Shown here: positions 23,100 through 36,160 of the stretch, in pieces
Position numbering within the stretch: the stretch's first letter is position 1
Layout of the letters: every line of letters begins with the position of its first letter
NCBI GenBank assembly: GCA_973895155.1
Contig: OZ316893.1
Location: 13,082,001-13,146,000 of the forward strand
DNA: 64,000 bases
Source of the DNA: Marsupella aquatica
Lineage: Eukaryota > Marchantiophyta
Direction: 5' to 3'
The notes under the pieces: generated by a model
The model's database searches: none
Seen by the model: only the letters and a program-made list of their open reading frames with translations
What the model was told of the DNA's origin: nothing
Translations under genes and position numbers: made by a program

Positions 23100-26000
23100 A
23101 TATCTCACTTTGTCTTGGTGAAATGGATGAAAGAAAAGGCTGGAGCGGAACTGCTTATCTCACCGCTCTCTTGTCATTGACTACTCTTCTGCCTGCCCTC
23201 TAAATGTGTTGTTTACTCTACTATTGCTGCAACCACCGATGCCAGTGTCTCTACAACGACCAAAAGTCCATTGAGCTAGTACCAGCTTGCTTCCCAGAGT
23301 TCACCAGATATTTATGCTATCTCCCAACCATGAACGGCAGCGCCAACCTCCTTTCTCCTAGACAAAGTGACACCCATTAGCTCCAGCACTATGAACCCAC
23401 GCACCAACCTCCTCGATCTTGGATTTAAAATGCAGGGACTCCTTCAACGGTTCTGGAGAAGAGAAAAAAAGTTGGCTGCAGCATCTCGCAAAACTTTTCC
23501 CCATAGACTCAGTGCATAGACAGGAATTCCTCTGTGTCTCTCAGAGCTCTCTTCGGTCTCTGTTTCTCTCGTCCTCTACCCTGGTCAGAGGTGCGCGCGC
23601 GGGAGTGGACGTCGTTCCCTCCCTCTCCCGCGCTGCCTTGCGTTCCCTTGCCTTCTCTTATGTTTGCTTGTTGATGTTGTAAAATCTCAATCTGTCGGCG
23701 ATTTCTTGCATCGACCAACTGTTGTATCGTTTGTCACTCACTCTTCCCTTGCGTTGAAATGATGAATTGAGCCTCTATCATCTGTAGGTCACTATCTCAC
23801 TCTCTCACTCTTGCCTCAACTGATGCTCGTCTTGCTTGCTGGATAAACAATAGTCGGCCGCAGTAAACAATAGTCAAAATGAGTGTGCACTACTGCTCAA
23901 GTGATCGAACACCGTGGCCAACCGTGGGCCCATAAATCCTGATTTCTTCTTTTGTATCGAAAACATTATTTAAGAACAAATGGTACTGATGGCGAAGAAG
24001 GGAGTTACCTTCAATCCCAACTACGGGGCCTTGCCTGTTACCCGCCCTCTACCTACTTGAATGCTTGCAGTCTGGGGTTTGTAGAACTCCAATGCCTTAT
24101 AACAAATCCCAGCCAGGCTCAATCATGGCAGTCGGTACCATCTCGAGTCCCTCTCGGACCCCTGCAGCAAATCTTCCTGAGTCCCTCTCGGATCCCTACA
24201 ACAGATCGTAAATTGAAGAGTCCATCGTCAATAGTTTGCAATGAACGTGATCAATGTAGAGGCAATTACCTCGAAGGACCGATTCAAACCAATTCAAGCA
24301 AGAGTTGCATGACTCTTTTCTGCGTTGGCAGGAGTGGAAAGAGACTTAGTACAAACTCAGATCAACTTACTGCCGACCTTACTGCCAACCCTTACTGCCA
24401 ACCTAAACAATCCTCCGCCTCCACAATCTCGACTTCCAGCCGAGCCCAGCCTCTCCTCAGTTCTAACTCCCTTGAACACGCAGCCTTCACCTCCTTGAGT
24501 CCAGAACCACAGCGAGCAACTACAATTCAAACCAATTAGCCTTTCGGTGGTTGTCACAATGTCCCCGATATCAACACTTGCTAACTAATTGCGAGCTAGC
24601 AAATAAGAGCTCATAGAAATGTTGAATGCTCCCGATGCAAGTCAAGAGCTCGATAAACAGATCTCTTTATGGACAGCAGCTGAAGCAGGAGGCGAGGGAA
24701 ACTCAGCGAGAGAGATTGTTGTGCAGACAGCAGGAAATCAGGATGCTCAATTCAATTCAAGCAAGAGCTGTGACTCCTTTTTGCTTTGACAGAGTGGAAA
24801 GCAACTTTGAACAAAGTCAGATCACCCGGTAACATTCATATAGAGGGCACTCACCTTTCCCAACTCTTCGTCGATGGTCCCAGAACTCCCTCGATCACTC
24901 GATGCCAACACGGGCATTAAAGGCTTCATTGGGGACTCACTGCGGTATGCTGCCAAGCATCCACCGAGTTAGCAACCACTATCAAGGATTCAAGGACCCT
25001 GAAATCGAGCATTCCAACGACCACCGCAACCATGAAGAGAGTGAAATCGATTGCGCAATGATTGTCACATCACTACCCTCCTCCCTGTTCAATTTCAAGG
25101 AAATTGTTTAATCCAAGATCCAATTTAATCCTCCTCCCCAAAATCCCGTCGCCCATGCGATGCGCACCGCAGACTTGGAGCTCTCTTTCTACAGCCCCAT
25201 CGTGCGCTATGGTGTGAGACTGTGGGGCTATCGTCGACCCTCGTCGGCCCAGAGCCGAAGTTAATGCGAGGAAAGCAAGTGTATATGAATCGAGCTCCAC
25301 CTAGCTCTGAATGAAAGAAGAGCTCCAAGCTCATGCACCTTACGTGCTGCCTCAGAATCCCAGTCTGCCTCTTTGGAGATACCGAGGCCAATAGATGGAG
25401 TCCCTCCCGGATCCCTGCAGTGAATTCAAATCCTGTGAAAGCAGACAGGAAAACAGCCAGGCAACCAAGCTCAAAGCACGCCGTTCATCAGCCCTGCACA
25501 AATTAAATAAAAGACTTTACATTTAGGCTGAAGTTCAAGTTAGATGTCTGGAAGACTATCCAGCTTACCGAGGAAGTTCTGACCTTGGTCTTGCGGCGGC
25601 TTCGACTGTCTAGTCGCAACGTCTTCAGCAGCTTAATATCCTTGCCTTTTCGTTGAGAGGAAATGCCGCTCCCGATAAATCTGCAAACATCGATGAATTC
25701 CAATGGGCAGTCCAATCCCGCAAATTCAAAAACGAACGGCAAAGCAAACACGAACGGCAAAGCAAAATCAAATGGCAAATTGATCATCAGACTGAGCTTT
25801 GACTTCCCTTGCGTTCACGTGCAGCCCACTGCTTTTCCATGTGCCATCGCCCGATCCACTTGCATTCCCACGCAGATCCCCTGCTTTTCCATGTGCCATC
25901 GCCCGATCGACTTGCATTCCGCCACAGACCCCCTTGCGTTCCTGAGTGCCGCCGCAGATCCCCTTGTGTTCCTGAGTGCCGCCGCGCAGCTTCGACTTCT

Positions 26001-26571
26001 AAACCTACTATTACCCGCTCCCCATTCTCCACTTGGTAAAGTGACTCACCCTTACTTTACACACCCCCAATTTTCTTACGCCCCCACAGTTACGGTCTAG
26101 AGGCTTTACTCTAGACCCTACGTCGTTAACAGTAGACTTCAGTTCGCGCTTTACTAGTAAGATGTAGTTACACCTTTTGTGCACCTGCTCAACACTTCGA
26201 TCTACCAGGTCTAATGGATAAGTACAAGACTCTGGAGCCAAGATGTTAATCCATGGAAAGAACCAAGGTTGACCATTTTTCTAATGTGTCAGATCAGCTC
26301 TCCCAGAGGAAACAGTCGTAAATAAAGGCCCTAGGTCATCTCCTAACTGGGAGATCATTAACTTACTTTGAACCTTGCTAGAATCCTTTGAATTAGTGTG
26401 TTAAAGTGTAACTTCCCATGTAAAAATTCCCGTCTTCTGTAGCTCCAAGTGCATTTTTTGCTTCTCTATTGAGACTATCTCATTTACAATTAACTGGTAG
26501 TACATTGAGTCCAACCTTTTGACGTAGAATTCATGATAATTATGTTTTAACCCTCGAACTGGTCATCTCGG
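23100..26571. other. Intergenic, patchwork of short duplications, no gene recognised
   Basis: The ORFs (up to 195 codons, 23952-24539 +) have low-complexity Ser/Pro/Gln composition and no motifs. Small tandem duplications occur: GAACGGCAAAGCAAA near 25732 and 25753; a 52-bp unit at 25829 and 25881 beginning CTGCTTTTCCATGTGCCATC; and a 32-bp unit near 25930 and 25962. GATCCCTRCAGYRAAT-like segments near 24165, 24190 and 25405 also repeat. Confidence 0.45.
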
Positions 26572-26653
26572 GACGCTTTGGCCGAGTGGTTAAGGCGTGT
26601 GCCTGCTAAGTACATGGGGTTTCCCCGCGAGAGTTCGAATCTCTCAGGCGTCG
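26572..26653 (+). tRNA. tRNA-Ser (anticodon GCU)
   Basis: This is a type II tRNA of 82 nt. The acceptor stem GACGCTT pairs with AGGCGTC (one G-U pair), with discriminator G. The D arm is GGCCGAGTGGTTAAGGC (A box TGGCCGAGTGG). The anticodon loop CTGCTAA has anticodon GCT, which reads AGC/AGU. The variable arm ATGGGGTTTCCCCGC folds into a stem, and the T arm GAGAGTTCGAATCTCTC contains the B box. A T5 run at about 26664 can stop Pol III. No intron. It decodes serine in cytosolic translation. Confidence 0.95.
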
Positions 26654-26716
26654 TCCCGGAGATGGTTTTTGGTTCAGACGGCTCTCTCCTCGCACAAAGC
26701 TCCTCTCCCAACTCCC

Positions 26717-26920
26717 TTTTGCAAGTTCCCATCATGCTCGGATTTGTCTTGCCGATGTTGAAGCAGACGAGCTCTCCTCTCCCATCTCCGCTTTTGCAAG
26801 TTCCCATCATGCTCGGATTTGTCTTGCCGAAATTGGAGCAGACGAGCTCTCCTCTCCCATCCCCCCTTTTGCAAGTTCCCATCATGCTTGGATTTGTCTC
26901 GCCGATGTTGAATCAATTCA
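26717..26920. repeat. 75-bp tandem repeat, about 2.7 copies, downstream of tRNA-Ser
   Basis: Units start at 26717, 26792 and 26867 with TTTTGCAAGTTCCCATCATG. The period is 75 bp, divisible by three, which explains the repetitive open frames on both strands. There is no sign that it is a gene. Confidence 0.85.
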
Positions 26921-27871
26921 ACATATCATCAGACTTCAGTTCAATTGTCGTCTTCTCATGAATCACCCCCAACTGCAGATTTGCAGCGGGATTCGCAAGC
27001 TTCAGATCCCTTCCACATCCTCTCGAAAATCGCCCCCAACCCCAGATTTGCAAGTTTTAGTTCCCTTCATCGACTGGAGTTCAATGAAATATGAAGGGAA
27101 AATGTCCCCATGTTGATATTTGGCCCCAGCTGTTGGTGCGTCTCGATCTAGGATCATACTCAACACCGTCTCCATGTTTTGGTGGAGATGAATACCGGCC
27201 TTCCAACTATGTCTACGAATGTTTCTGTTTTCGGAGTCCAGGGCTCTGACTAGTTTTTTCAATTGGTGTCTGAGAAATTCTCTACGATGTTAATACGAAT
27301 TCCTTGATCTGATGTTAATACAATTCTAACGTAGAAACGTGGCGCTAGCAGTAACCTAACATCGCCAATCTCACATCACATAAATCCACATTTTATGGGC
27401 CGCAAGACAATCGTCGGCGAGTAGGACTACGACCACCAGAACAAGAAGGACTACTCACTACTGTACCTCTTTAGAGCAGTTGAGAAGCATGAGTGTGTAC
27501 GTTCCGTTTGAAAGCACCACAAATGGTTTTTTAACAAGCACGTACCATACTACCATGTCCCGATGTCCGGTGTTTGATACTCAATCTCACCTACCATGAC
27601 GGCATCATCGATTCATCGTGCTAACCTGTGACATAATTATTATGTTTAATTTTGACGAACGTACGTACACGTTACGAAGGATGAGCTAGAGGTCTGCCTA
27701 CCAGGCCCTACCTCGAAGCCGTCCTGGGTGTGGGCTGGGCTCCCTCTCATGATGTCACGGTTTCATCGAATCTTAGTCGGGTTAAATCAACATTGCAATA
27801 AGGTTCTCCATTTTTCTTGGGGCCCTTATCTTGCCTGTCACAAATAGTGTCCGTAAACCAGTTTGATCTTC
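26921..27871. other. Intergenic, nothing recognised
   Basis: Short ORFs only. CCCCAACYSCAGATTTGCA occurs twice (near 26967 and 27030), a small duplication. Confidence 0.4.
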
Positions 27872-28194
27872 AATCATTGTTTTGACTAACTATAAGTATA
27901 TTAATCTCCGATTATAAACATTTGACATTTTTTAGGGCGCGGAACATGTCTAGCCTCGAACTACCATGCCTCCAATCATTGTTTTGACTAACTACAAGTA
28001 TATTAATCTCCGATTATAAACATTTGACATTTTTTAGGGCGCGGAACATGTCTAGCCTCGAACTACCATGCCTCCATACGTTTGATCGTCAATCATTTTT
28101 TTGACTAACTATAAGTATATTAATCTCCGACTATAAACATTTGACATTTTTAGGGCGCGGGACATGTCTAGCCTCGAACTACCATGCCTCCATA
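27872..28194. repeat. 102/117-bp tandem repeat, three copies
   Basis: Copies start at about 27872, 27974 and 28091 with AATCATTGTTTTGACTAACT. Each contains AATCTCCGATTATAAACATT, TAGGGCGCGGAACATGTCTA and CTCGAACTACCATGCCTCC. The third copy is preceded by about 15 bp (ATACGTTTGATCGTC) that the junction before copy 2 lacks, so the units are 102 and 117 bp. Confidence 0.9.
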
Positions 28195-31100
28195 TGTTTC
28201 CTTTCTAGTTATCATTTTCAAATTTTTGTCATGGTAGTTGTTACTTGCATTTGTGTGACAGTCAACTAAAGCACTCAGCTATCGATGTTAGACAAAAAAT
28301 CCAATCGATCCTAAATGAATTGAAAACCCATTGGCTCCCGCCAGCCCTCTATTTTGCTCGTTTCAAGGTGGTAGGTGCCCGGGCTGTCTCCTCTTTAGAA
28401 CAAGTCCGCGGCACTCTTTCAGGTTTTCCTACATGACAACGAGGCCTTGCCGCAGACTTCGGGTAAAGTGCCCCTGAGCACAATATGAAATTATGAATGT
28501 TTCTGATGGCTGTTGGCATTATCATAGTACGTAGAGCCTAGTGGCTTTCAAGCAGATTTACGAGTCCCGACCTTACTTGGTGCAACCGGTGTCCGTAGAA
28601 CGTACATGTAAACAGACTGCAGAGACCGAGAGTCAGTGGGGTTTGGCAGGTCAAAAAGCCTCTTTATTTGTCAAGACAGGGTTCCACACTCTCGAGAGCG
28701 CTGGCATTCTGGCAACGACCCCTAGACCTCTCATTGTCTTGGACAGAAACGCCAAAAGGTTGTTGGGGAGCTGCAAACTACAGTACGTACTAAAGCTTTC
28801 ATGGCGGCCTCAGTTTACCTTTGATTTGTGGTACTTCCGATTTTAGACCAGTCTAGAAGATCAAGCCGTCTAAGCATTAAAATACACATCTGCGCTCGTT
28901 CTAGAGCTACTGCCGGTAAGGAGTGCTGATTGCATGATGTTCAAAAAGGTTAAAGGCTCTTTATCTTTTGCGACCTATTACAGTAGCTTTCGAGCTAAGG
29001 TATCCATGACCTATTGCATATTGGGTGATATACGAAAATTTATATACTCACAAATCTAGGATCATGTGTACATGTGCTTAATGTAGCATGGATCACTCGC
29101 GTCTGAATATCTAAACTGCTGAACAGGTTATCGTGATCCCCGTGATCGGTAAGCATGCAGCTTTGGGTGTAGGAATGTACCTCAATCATGTGTGAATTGA
29201 ATGTGCCCCTCCGTTCCTCCACCTTTATTCAAGAAGGGCGAGTTACTTCAAATTATTCTCCGTGTGGTCGTAGTTGCTGCATCTGGAGCATTTGTAAACC
29301 TTCTGAATTGCATGCCCCTAGTTGGAAAAATGTTAATTGGTGACTGCTTTGCTAAGTATGACCAAAGTGCAGCATCGAGGTCGGGGCTCAGCAGACGAAG
29401 TCCCAGTGTGACGAAAAATACCTCGGGACGAAAACTACTACCTACCCACTCAATTCCTCTGACAGATGATATGTACATGCGAGGTGTCACTCTATGGCAG
29501 AGATCTTGTCGGGGTTAGCGTCTGCCACTCTGCCTCCACCACCTCCCTCCGAAAATCAGTTTCAAACTTTCAGTTAGACTGATCACAGTAGCTGAGCACG
29601 TACAAAATAGAGTAAAGATGGTTAGACTGATCACAGATTCACAGTAGCTGAATACGTACAAAATAGAGTAAAGATTGGACCTAATGAAGTGATTAACACT
29701 CGAAAGCTATGTACAGCCGTAATGCATAGTACTGCTTCTGGTCACTTCGTTCGTTGACTTCATGATAGGGATTGCCTGGCTAGCTCACACGGTTTCTATT
29801 CTGCCATCTTATTCCTCCGAGCCAATTTGTTCGAGCTCCAACATCGAAGCAATCCTTTTGAATAGATTAAATGACTTCCAAAGCTGCAATGTTGGCTTAC
29901 ACAAGCAGTTTCTTCCAATTTCAGATTAGAGTTAAATAGTCCCCGTGACTGCAGGTGAGGTTACTTCTCACTGCGTCTTCTCACAGCCGTGGGCTGAAAT
30001 CTATTGAAATTGTTCAAATCACAGTGCAAAGCGATTTTGCGAACTCTTCAGAGAATGTATTCGTCAATGAGGATGCAAAAATTGGTGTACATAATTATAT
30101 ACTGGTCGTTGTTTTGTTTATCCTCCCATCACATTCTGCGAATATGAAGTCAATGTCACGTTACTGACTTGGGATCCAGGGCATGATGGAGTGGACCAAT
30201 TTAAGCTGACCGAAGCGCAAGGTCCTACCACGAATGTCTTTACAGATTTCCTGAAACGATATCCGACATTGGGCTGACATGAAATATTGCCGAAAAGCTT
30301 GTAGATACAGATATTGGGCAATATGTTTTTGCCTTCAAAGATTTCCTACAAGCTGAAAAAAATATAAGAATAAATTGTTGGGAGGCAACTTTCTTCCGAC
30401 TCGCTTGTGTAACTCCACAAAACTTACAGCCGCCGTGATAGTTTCCCGGTTCTCCGAACTCCAAAGGCTGTACAGTTATACTATGTCAATTGAATGGGTT
30501 GTCCACATGTCGTTTGCCACGAGGTTATTAAATGATTAATCTATTCCGGATTAATTCCCAAAAACGGATTTCTGGAGATTTTTATTTCAAAAACATGATG
30601 CTGTTCAGCTGTTCTGAAAGAGACCAAACTGGACAAATTAAATAATTAATTGTGAGCTTCTGGATCGCGGAGTAGGAATTCTGGCGCACAAAGCATTGTT
30701 CATTTTCTCATTTTGGGGGCCCACAGGCCGGCGTTTCAGTTCACGGCTTGGCGTAAACTGATGAACTGATTTATGGCAATAATAAATGAAATGATTCACA
30801 GCAAAGTCAGCATTGTCGTTGCCGAATTTATTGTCAGTCTCGACTTTCTAGGTGGCTCATATATATCAGATTTAAGTCGGCTGACTGCCCCAAAAGGACA
30901 CATTAAGTACATGGAGTTGAAATTGAGATCAAAGCTGCGAGACAGCTGAGCCTAGACTGTGAGTACTCAACTACTCATTCTGTGAAGTCGTGAAGAATTG
31001 AAGATGAAACAGATGACGCTTTGAACAAGCTTAGGCACGCTTAGAATTATGAACATTACAATGTCTGGCGCAGCCTTTATAAGTTAGGTGAAAGGATTGA

Positions 31101-32080
31101 GGTGAAAAGGCAAATTATTGTCACAACAGGTACGTATGTAGGATAAATGGATGTTGATGGTCAAACCTGGAATAACTCTTTACGCACAAAATACATACGG
31201 ACGAGCGGAGGTTGCTACCAAGAACCAGATAGGAAAACCCTCGTTAACTTCTCTTCCTAAGAAAATACTGAGTACCTAAGAATGGACGATATTGACTGAA
31301 TTCTGCATCACTGCCAGTGCTATGGGGGAAGCATAAAATTAGTCTGTCTAGGAAATTTGTAATCTTAAAAACCGAATAATTAATCTTCATAAATGTTTGC
31401 AGAAAATATGAAGTATACACCCCGAAGAAAATAGATCAATTGCAAATGAAAGGGAAAGTGAAAAGTTACAGTACCTTTCATATAGGAGTAGTTCATAGAA
31501 ATAATACGAGTTCTTCGGAACGATCTTTAGTGCTTGCCCTGTTCTCGTGTATGCTAGTATTCATCTGAGTTATCGCAGCTTCCCTTCCGGCCTGGAGATG
31601 AGTCATTCAGTAGGACAAGTTCTAGAATCTCGATTGAACAGCAGTGGTAATGGCAAGATCGTACGAAAAGACGAGCTGTACGCCTGTACCAGTATTCAAC
31701 ATGGATATATGGATCCATCGATGTCAACGGGAGTAGACAGACCTTAACTAAGACATTCATTGCACGCTGCCGGTCTCCTTCCGCATCCATCTGCCGCGAT
31801 CCACTGCTCCACCTCCCTTGAATGCCCTATCTATTCCAGACGTAAGCTAATCTATCTCCTGGATCGTTCCGCACTTCCGCGCACTGGATCTCTGCAGGCA
31901 GACTGCACACCCATCGACCGAATTTCATCGGTATATCCACTCTCTATCGCCCACTACAAATTCCACGGCACGGCAAAGCAAGGCAAGACAGTTATCAGAT
32001 AGGTGACTAGAAACCTTCAGTCGAGCAGTTCATTTGCAATCATTCTGGCTAGTGCCACATTCTAACTAAGTCGTCGAGCA
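28195..32080. other. Intergenic, no gene recognised
   Basis: ORFs are at most 105 codons and lack motifs. Near 29570-29680 two copies of a segment with GGTTAGACTGATCACAG and GTACAAAATAGAGTAAAGAT sit in tandem. The last few hundred bases are the upstream region of the plantacyanin gene. Confidence 0.45.
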
Positions 32081-32934
32081 ATGGCCCATCTCAGCCAGGC
32101 AAGAAGCAGTGCAGTGATTCGTGCCTTGGCGATAGTGCTATGTGTGCTGTTGACGGTGGATTCCTTTGCGGCAGCAGCGACCGTGAGCATCGGTGGACAA
32201 GCGGGCTGGACACTCAAGCGCTACGGACGCATGAAGCTCAGGCGTGGTGATTCGTTAGGTAAATGGTTTCTCTAAACTCTTCGGGCAGAAGACATTGGCA
32301 AATTATGTAGATGTCACCAGCAGGCCCAAGGTTATGCTAGCTGTAGCATCTCTTTCTGAGAGTTCTAATTACAATATAATATTGACGCTGAATAATGTGC
32401 GGTGTAGCATTACTTGTCTCGACAAAGAACGGAACGATGCAGTAACATCAATGTGTCTTTCAAGTTCTAGACAATCGCATTGAGCTAGTTGTGCTGACGC
32501 AGATAGAGTTTCTATGCCTGGCAAGCACACGAGCAGAGTCCGTAAAGTCCGATCGAGATAGAGCAATATACTAGGCAACTTCCGACAATTTGTGTTTCTT
32601 TTTGGGAATCCTTTTATCATTGAACGCCTTATTGTGAATTTTCTTTCCTCGGAACGATCTGGATTTAAGCACTGTAGCGACCTAGCTTGACCGTCCTACC
32701 ATCCTGGGATCTGTTCCTGTTTTCACAGTTTTCAACTACAACCCGAGGGATCACAACGTGCTTCAAGTCAGCCAGGCGGATTATAACAAGTGCTACGTGC
32801 CACCCAGGGCAATAACGCAGCACTCCTCAGGGAAGGATTCCATAACACTCAGCAATCCAGGAACTTACTACTTCATTTGTGGAGTTCCTGGACACTGCAG
32901 CGCCGGAATGAGGGTGGCTGTCACTGTCCGCTGA
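32081..32934 (+). CDS. Plantacyanin (phytocyanin, blue copper protein), 2 exons
   Basis: Exons 32081-32258 and 32729-32934 join in phase to give 127 residues. Residues 1-33 form a signal peptide (VIRALAIVLCVLLTVDSFAAAA). One phytocyanin domain follows: VSIGGQAGWTL at its start, then FNYNPRDHNV, and FICGVPGHCSAGM at its end. The type I copper ligands are H68, C110, H115 and M120; C81 and C116 would form the domain disulfide. Methionine as axial ligand and the absence of a Pro-rich tail or GPI signal point to the plantacyanin (basic blue protein) group rather than stellacyanins or early nodulin-like proteins. It should be a secreted, apoplastic electron carrier; the partner is unknown. The single 470-bp intron sits at a position common in the family. 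Confidence 0.93.
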
Positions 32935-34639
32935 AGAACGGCAGCAATGGGAATTCTGGGCCGCTCAGCTACCACTCTGATCGATCGAGCTCTGGGCGGA
33001 TGATCCCCTTGCTGCAAATGGCAGGAGTTTTAGCGACGATACGGCAGATCGCCAATAGAAACCACGAGAGAATAGTACTTGTTTTGTTTGTCAAGGTCCA
33101 GCTTAGTAGGCTTGAGTCCAGCTTAATCGCTCTTGCATCTGTCAAACTCTTGATAATCTGTTTCTGTACTTGAAATTGGTGAAATGCGATGATGGGAACT
33201 CGATATGTGCCCATATCAGTCAGTCATCCCACTGCTGGTGTTTTGTTTGTTTTCCTACGATTGACTGTTTATTCTAGCAACATGATTCTTCAAGCTAGCT
33301 GACTGAGCAGCAGGTGTGGTTACAGATTTGATTACAAGTCGATGAAATTAGAAGGGTGTCTAGAGATTTCGAACTTGTTGGTCAGATGCTTGCATTCACA
33401 GACGAAGCTTTAGCTCATGACCGTCGTTGGTAGGATGATCACTAGTCAAAACAAATCGATTTCAACCAGGTCAGGTTTCTGTCGACTAGCAAGTAACACT
33501 AGTCAAAGAAACTGCAATACGACTCGGGGCCCTACAATTCTAAAACTATTGATGGAACAATCGATCATTTTATTGTGCCATCTTAAAGTACGCAAGGGGA
33601 ATCCATACAATCTACCTGTACAGTCAAAGGAAAAAGCTGCGATCTTTACGACCAGCATGTAATGAATATATATTACCAAATTATACCGAGAAGACGAACC
33701 CTGATTAACACCAAATACGTATCAAGCTATCCATTAAAATAGTAGATTAAGTGAACTGGTTAGTGAATTAAGTAGGACATTTACCATGTGAACCCAATCT
33801 TGCTAACTGAAACTTAAGTATGATTGGATGAAGGTTTACTCTTCTCCCCAGTTACATCACTTCTGGATTGTTATTCTCAGTGACCAGTGGCTTTTGCTTT
33901 AGAAAAGAAGGCAGGCAACAGTACAATTTGAGAACCACCATCCTGTATGGCACCTATTGTAATGAATCCAAGGGACAAGGCGGCACCTCCATTTCCCTTG
34001 GCACCATTTCCCTTGGCACCATTTCCCTTGGCACTTAGATTGCACACTGCAGATTTGGATCAGGGCATTAGAAAGTAGAGGAGCTCGTTAAGAGGCTATT
34101 ATTGCCAACAGTGCCCTAGTAAGAAGACGTTAATACACTTGAAGGGACATCGTAAGTGTACAAAAGATTTTTACTAGGTACAATGCCCTAGTAAGAAGGC
34201 GTTTACTAGGGCACTGTGGGCAATGAAAATTTGATTTAGGGGAATTATGGCCCATAATACCTGGTAAACAAAACTTCACTATATTCCCTTCGTGATTTTC
34301 CCCTTTGTATTTTCCAGAGAGCATTCTGGAAACATAATGCCCAGGTCAAGATCTGGATCATCACCTCTGCGCCCGGGCCTCTGTGATCATAACCTATGTG
34401 GTACGATTTCTCAACTTTTACGAAAGCTGTGCGCAGGTCAAGATCTATTTATGTAAAGCCAGGACAAATGACAGCTTTCATAATATTTTAGTGCTGTCAT
34501 AATGATTATTAGTATGATTAAATCTATTTATGATTAAATCAATATTAATATAATTTAGTGCTGTCATTTTACCTAGCTTTACACTCCATTTCCATTTACC
34601 TTTTTTACTATGTACTATAATTCCCGGCCCGGAAAGTCT
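32935..34639. other. Intergenic with a small 15-bp triplicate
   Basis: No gene is recognised. At 33989-34033 the unit CCATTTCCCTTGGCA occurs three times. Near 34110-34215 the motif TGCCCTAGTAAGAAG is repeated directly and partly inverted (CTAGGGCACTG). Confidence 0.5.
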
Positions 34640-35548
34640 TACCCTATAATATTTTATCCGGACAGGTTTTACTTATGATAATGGCTAGGATTCTAGTCTG
34701 AAACTTGTTCTTACCCTATAATATTTTATCCTGACAGGTATATTCTAGTCTGAAACTTGTTCTCACAAAGTCAGGTATTACTTATGATAATGGTTGGGAT
34801 TCTAGCCTGAAACTTGTTCCCACAAAGCTAAGAAAAATTCCCCGGTTAGTTGCTGGTTAGCATTTCCTTATTATCTGGTCACAGGCTAGTAACGTTAGAC
34901 CAAATTATCATTACCCTATATTTAATGTCCCCTAAAGAGCACTTGGCTAGTAACCCAGACCAAACCATTACCCATTCTCTGGTCACAAGCTAGTAACTCG
35001 GGTACATAATATCATCAGTTATCAATGTTTTTCTCTCTCGAATTTTGAAATCAATATTTTTTTGTTCAAGATTTTTTTTGTTCTGTTTTTATTTTCTCGT
35101 ATTGCAAGTTGACGACCTTTGTGAGCTGAGTGTTAGATATTGCTCTAGTTTTGTGACTCATGAGTTAACCACAATTAGTCTAACTCTGGTTAGGACTTAG
35201 CTAATGTTAGCGGTTGTGCTGGTGTGCATATAGCCAGGGCTGATGCTAGACCCTGGGGGAACTTAGGCTCATTGTTACGGAGCTAGTTGAGAGATAGGGA
35301 GAGCTTGTGCTGTGGATGTTTGGTATGGCCGGTCGGCCTAGAGTGCAGTAAAGCTCTTGTGTGTTCCCGTGGACGTAGCCTCATGTGGAGGTGAACCACG
35401 TATCTCTCTGTGTCGACTATTGTGCGTTGGAAGGTTCATGGGCTTGCCGTTACGAATGTCGTCTATGCTCAACACTGAGATGGGAGCTGATATTGGGTGG
35501 ACTAATGAAAGTGATTGATACATGATGATATTAATTATCTCCTAGTAC
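34640..35548. repeat. Mosaic of direct repeats and an LTR-like fragment
   Basis: TTACCCTATAATATTTTATC occurs twice near 34640 and 34712. Segments with ACTTATGATAATGG and TCTAGYCTGAAACTTGTTC recur through 34.67-34.82 kb. CTGGTCACARGCTAGTAAC occurs near 34875 and 34979. At 35368-35413 the string GTGGACGTAGCC ... GGTGAACCACGT ... CTCTGTGT resembles the R/U5 part of Copia-type plant LTRs. No internal retrotransposon genes are present, so at most this is a solo or broken LTR. Confidence 0.5.
34908..34966. repeat. Left member of a 59-bp direct repeat pair (other copy 36170-36228)
   Basis: Both copies run TCATTACCCTATATTTAATG, then CTTGGCTAGTAACCCA and ACCAAACC, with few differences. They lie about 1.26 kb apart on either side of the LTR-like fragment and the C-rich element. 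Confidence 0.85.
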
Positions 35549-35556
35549 CCAGAGAC

Positions 35557-36160
35557 CCCGGTTTAACCTAACGGGCAACTTGACACCTTGCCGGGCACGT
35601 AAAACAGTCAAATGACGGCCCCAAAACTGAAAGTTTGACGCATATTTGCCGAGATTCTTCGGAACTCCCCTGGACCCTCCCCAGACCCTTCCCGAACTCC
35701 CCCTGGACCCCCCCGGACAATTCCCAGACTCCCCCGGACACTTCCCGGACCTCTCCCGAACCGGCTCCCCCGAACCCAGCTCCCCCTGGACAACCCCCCT
35801 CCCCCCCGACCCCGGCCCGGACCTCTCCCGAACTCGGCCTGGACCCTTCCCGACCTCCCCCCGGACCCCCACGAACAATTCCCGGATGCCCCCGGACACT
35901 TCTCGGACCTCTCCTAACCCAGCTCCCCCACACCCGGACCGGCTCCCCCTCCCCCCTACGGACCAGGGCCCCCTCCACCCCCCCCCCCCGGACTGACTCC
36001 CCCGAACCCCCCCGGACCAGACCCCCCTCCCCCCATCCCGGCCCGGACCTCTCCCAAACTCGGCCCAGACCCGGCCCGAACTTGTCCCGACCCGGACTGC
36101 TCCCGAACCTGGGTGCCGGGTTGGTTTTTAGGCCAGTTTGACGAGCAAGGTCAAACCGGG
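35557..36160. mobile_element. hAT-like non-autonomous element with a C-rich repeat interior
   Basis: The ends are inverted repeats: CCCGGTTTAACCT at 35557-35569 and its near-complement AGGTCAAACCGGG at 36148-36160 (12 of 13 match). They are flanked by the identical 8-bp sequence CCAGAGAC at 35549-35556 and 36161-36168, the target-duplication length typical of hAT elements. The 604-bp element codes for nothing recognisable. Its interior, about 35660-36110, is a nested repeat of CCCGGAC/CCCGAAC-type units with strong strand asymmetry: very C-rich on the plus strand. Open frames of 116-201 codons on both strands result from that composition and are not genes. Confidence 0.8.

Noticed and set aside
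23952-24539. A 195-codon plus-strand ORF
   Set aside because: It has low-complexity composition, no motif, no clear ATG context, and lies within duplicated spacer DNA.
26547-26961. ORFs of 112 and 127 codons beside the tRNA
   Set aside because: They overlap the tRNA and a 75-bp tandem repeat whose period is divisible by three.
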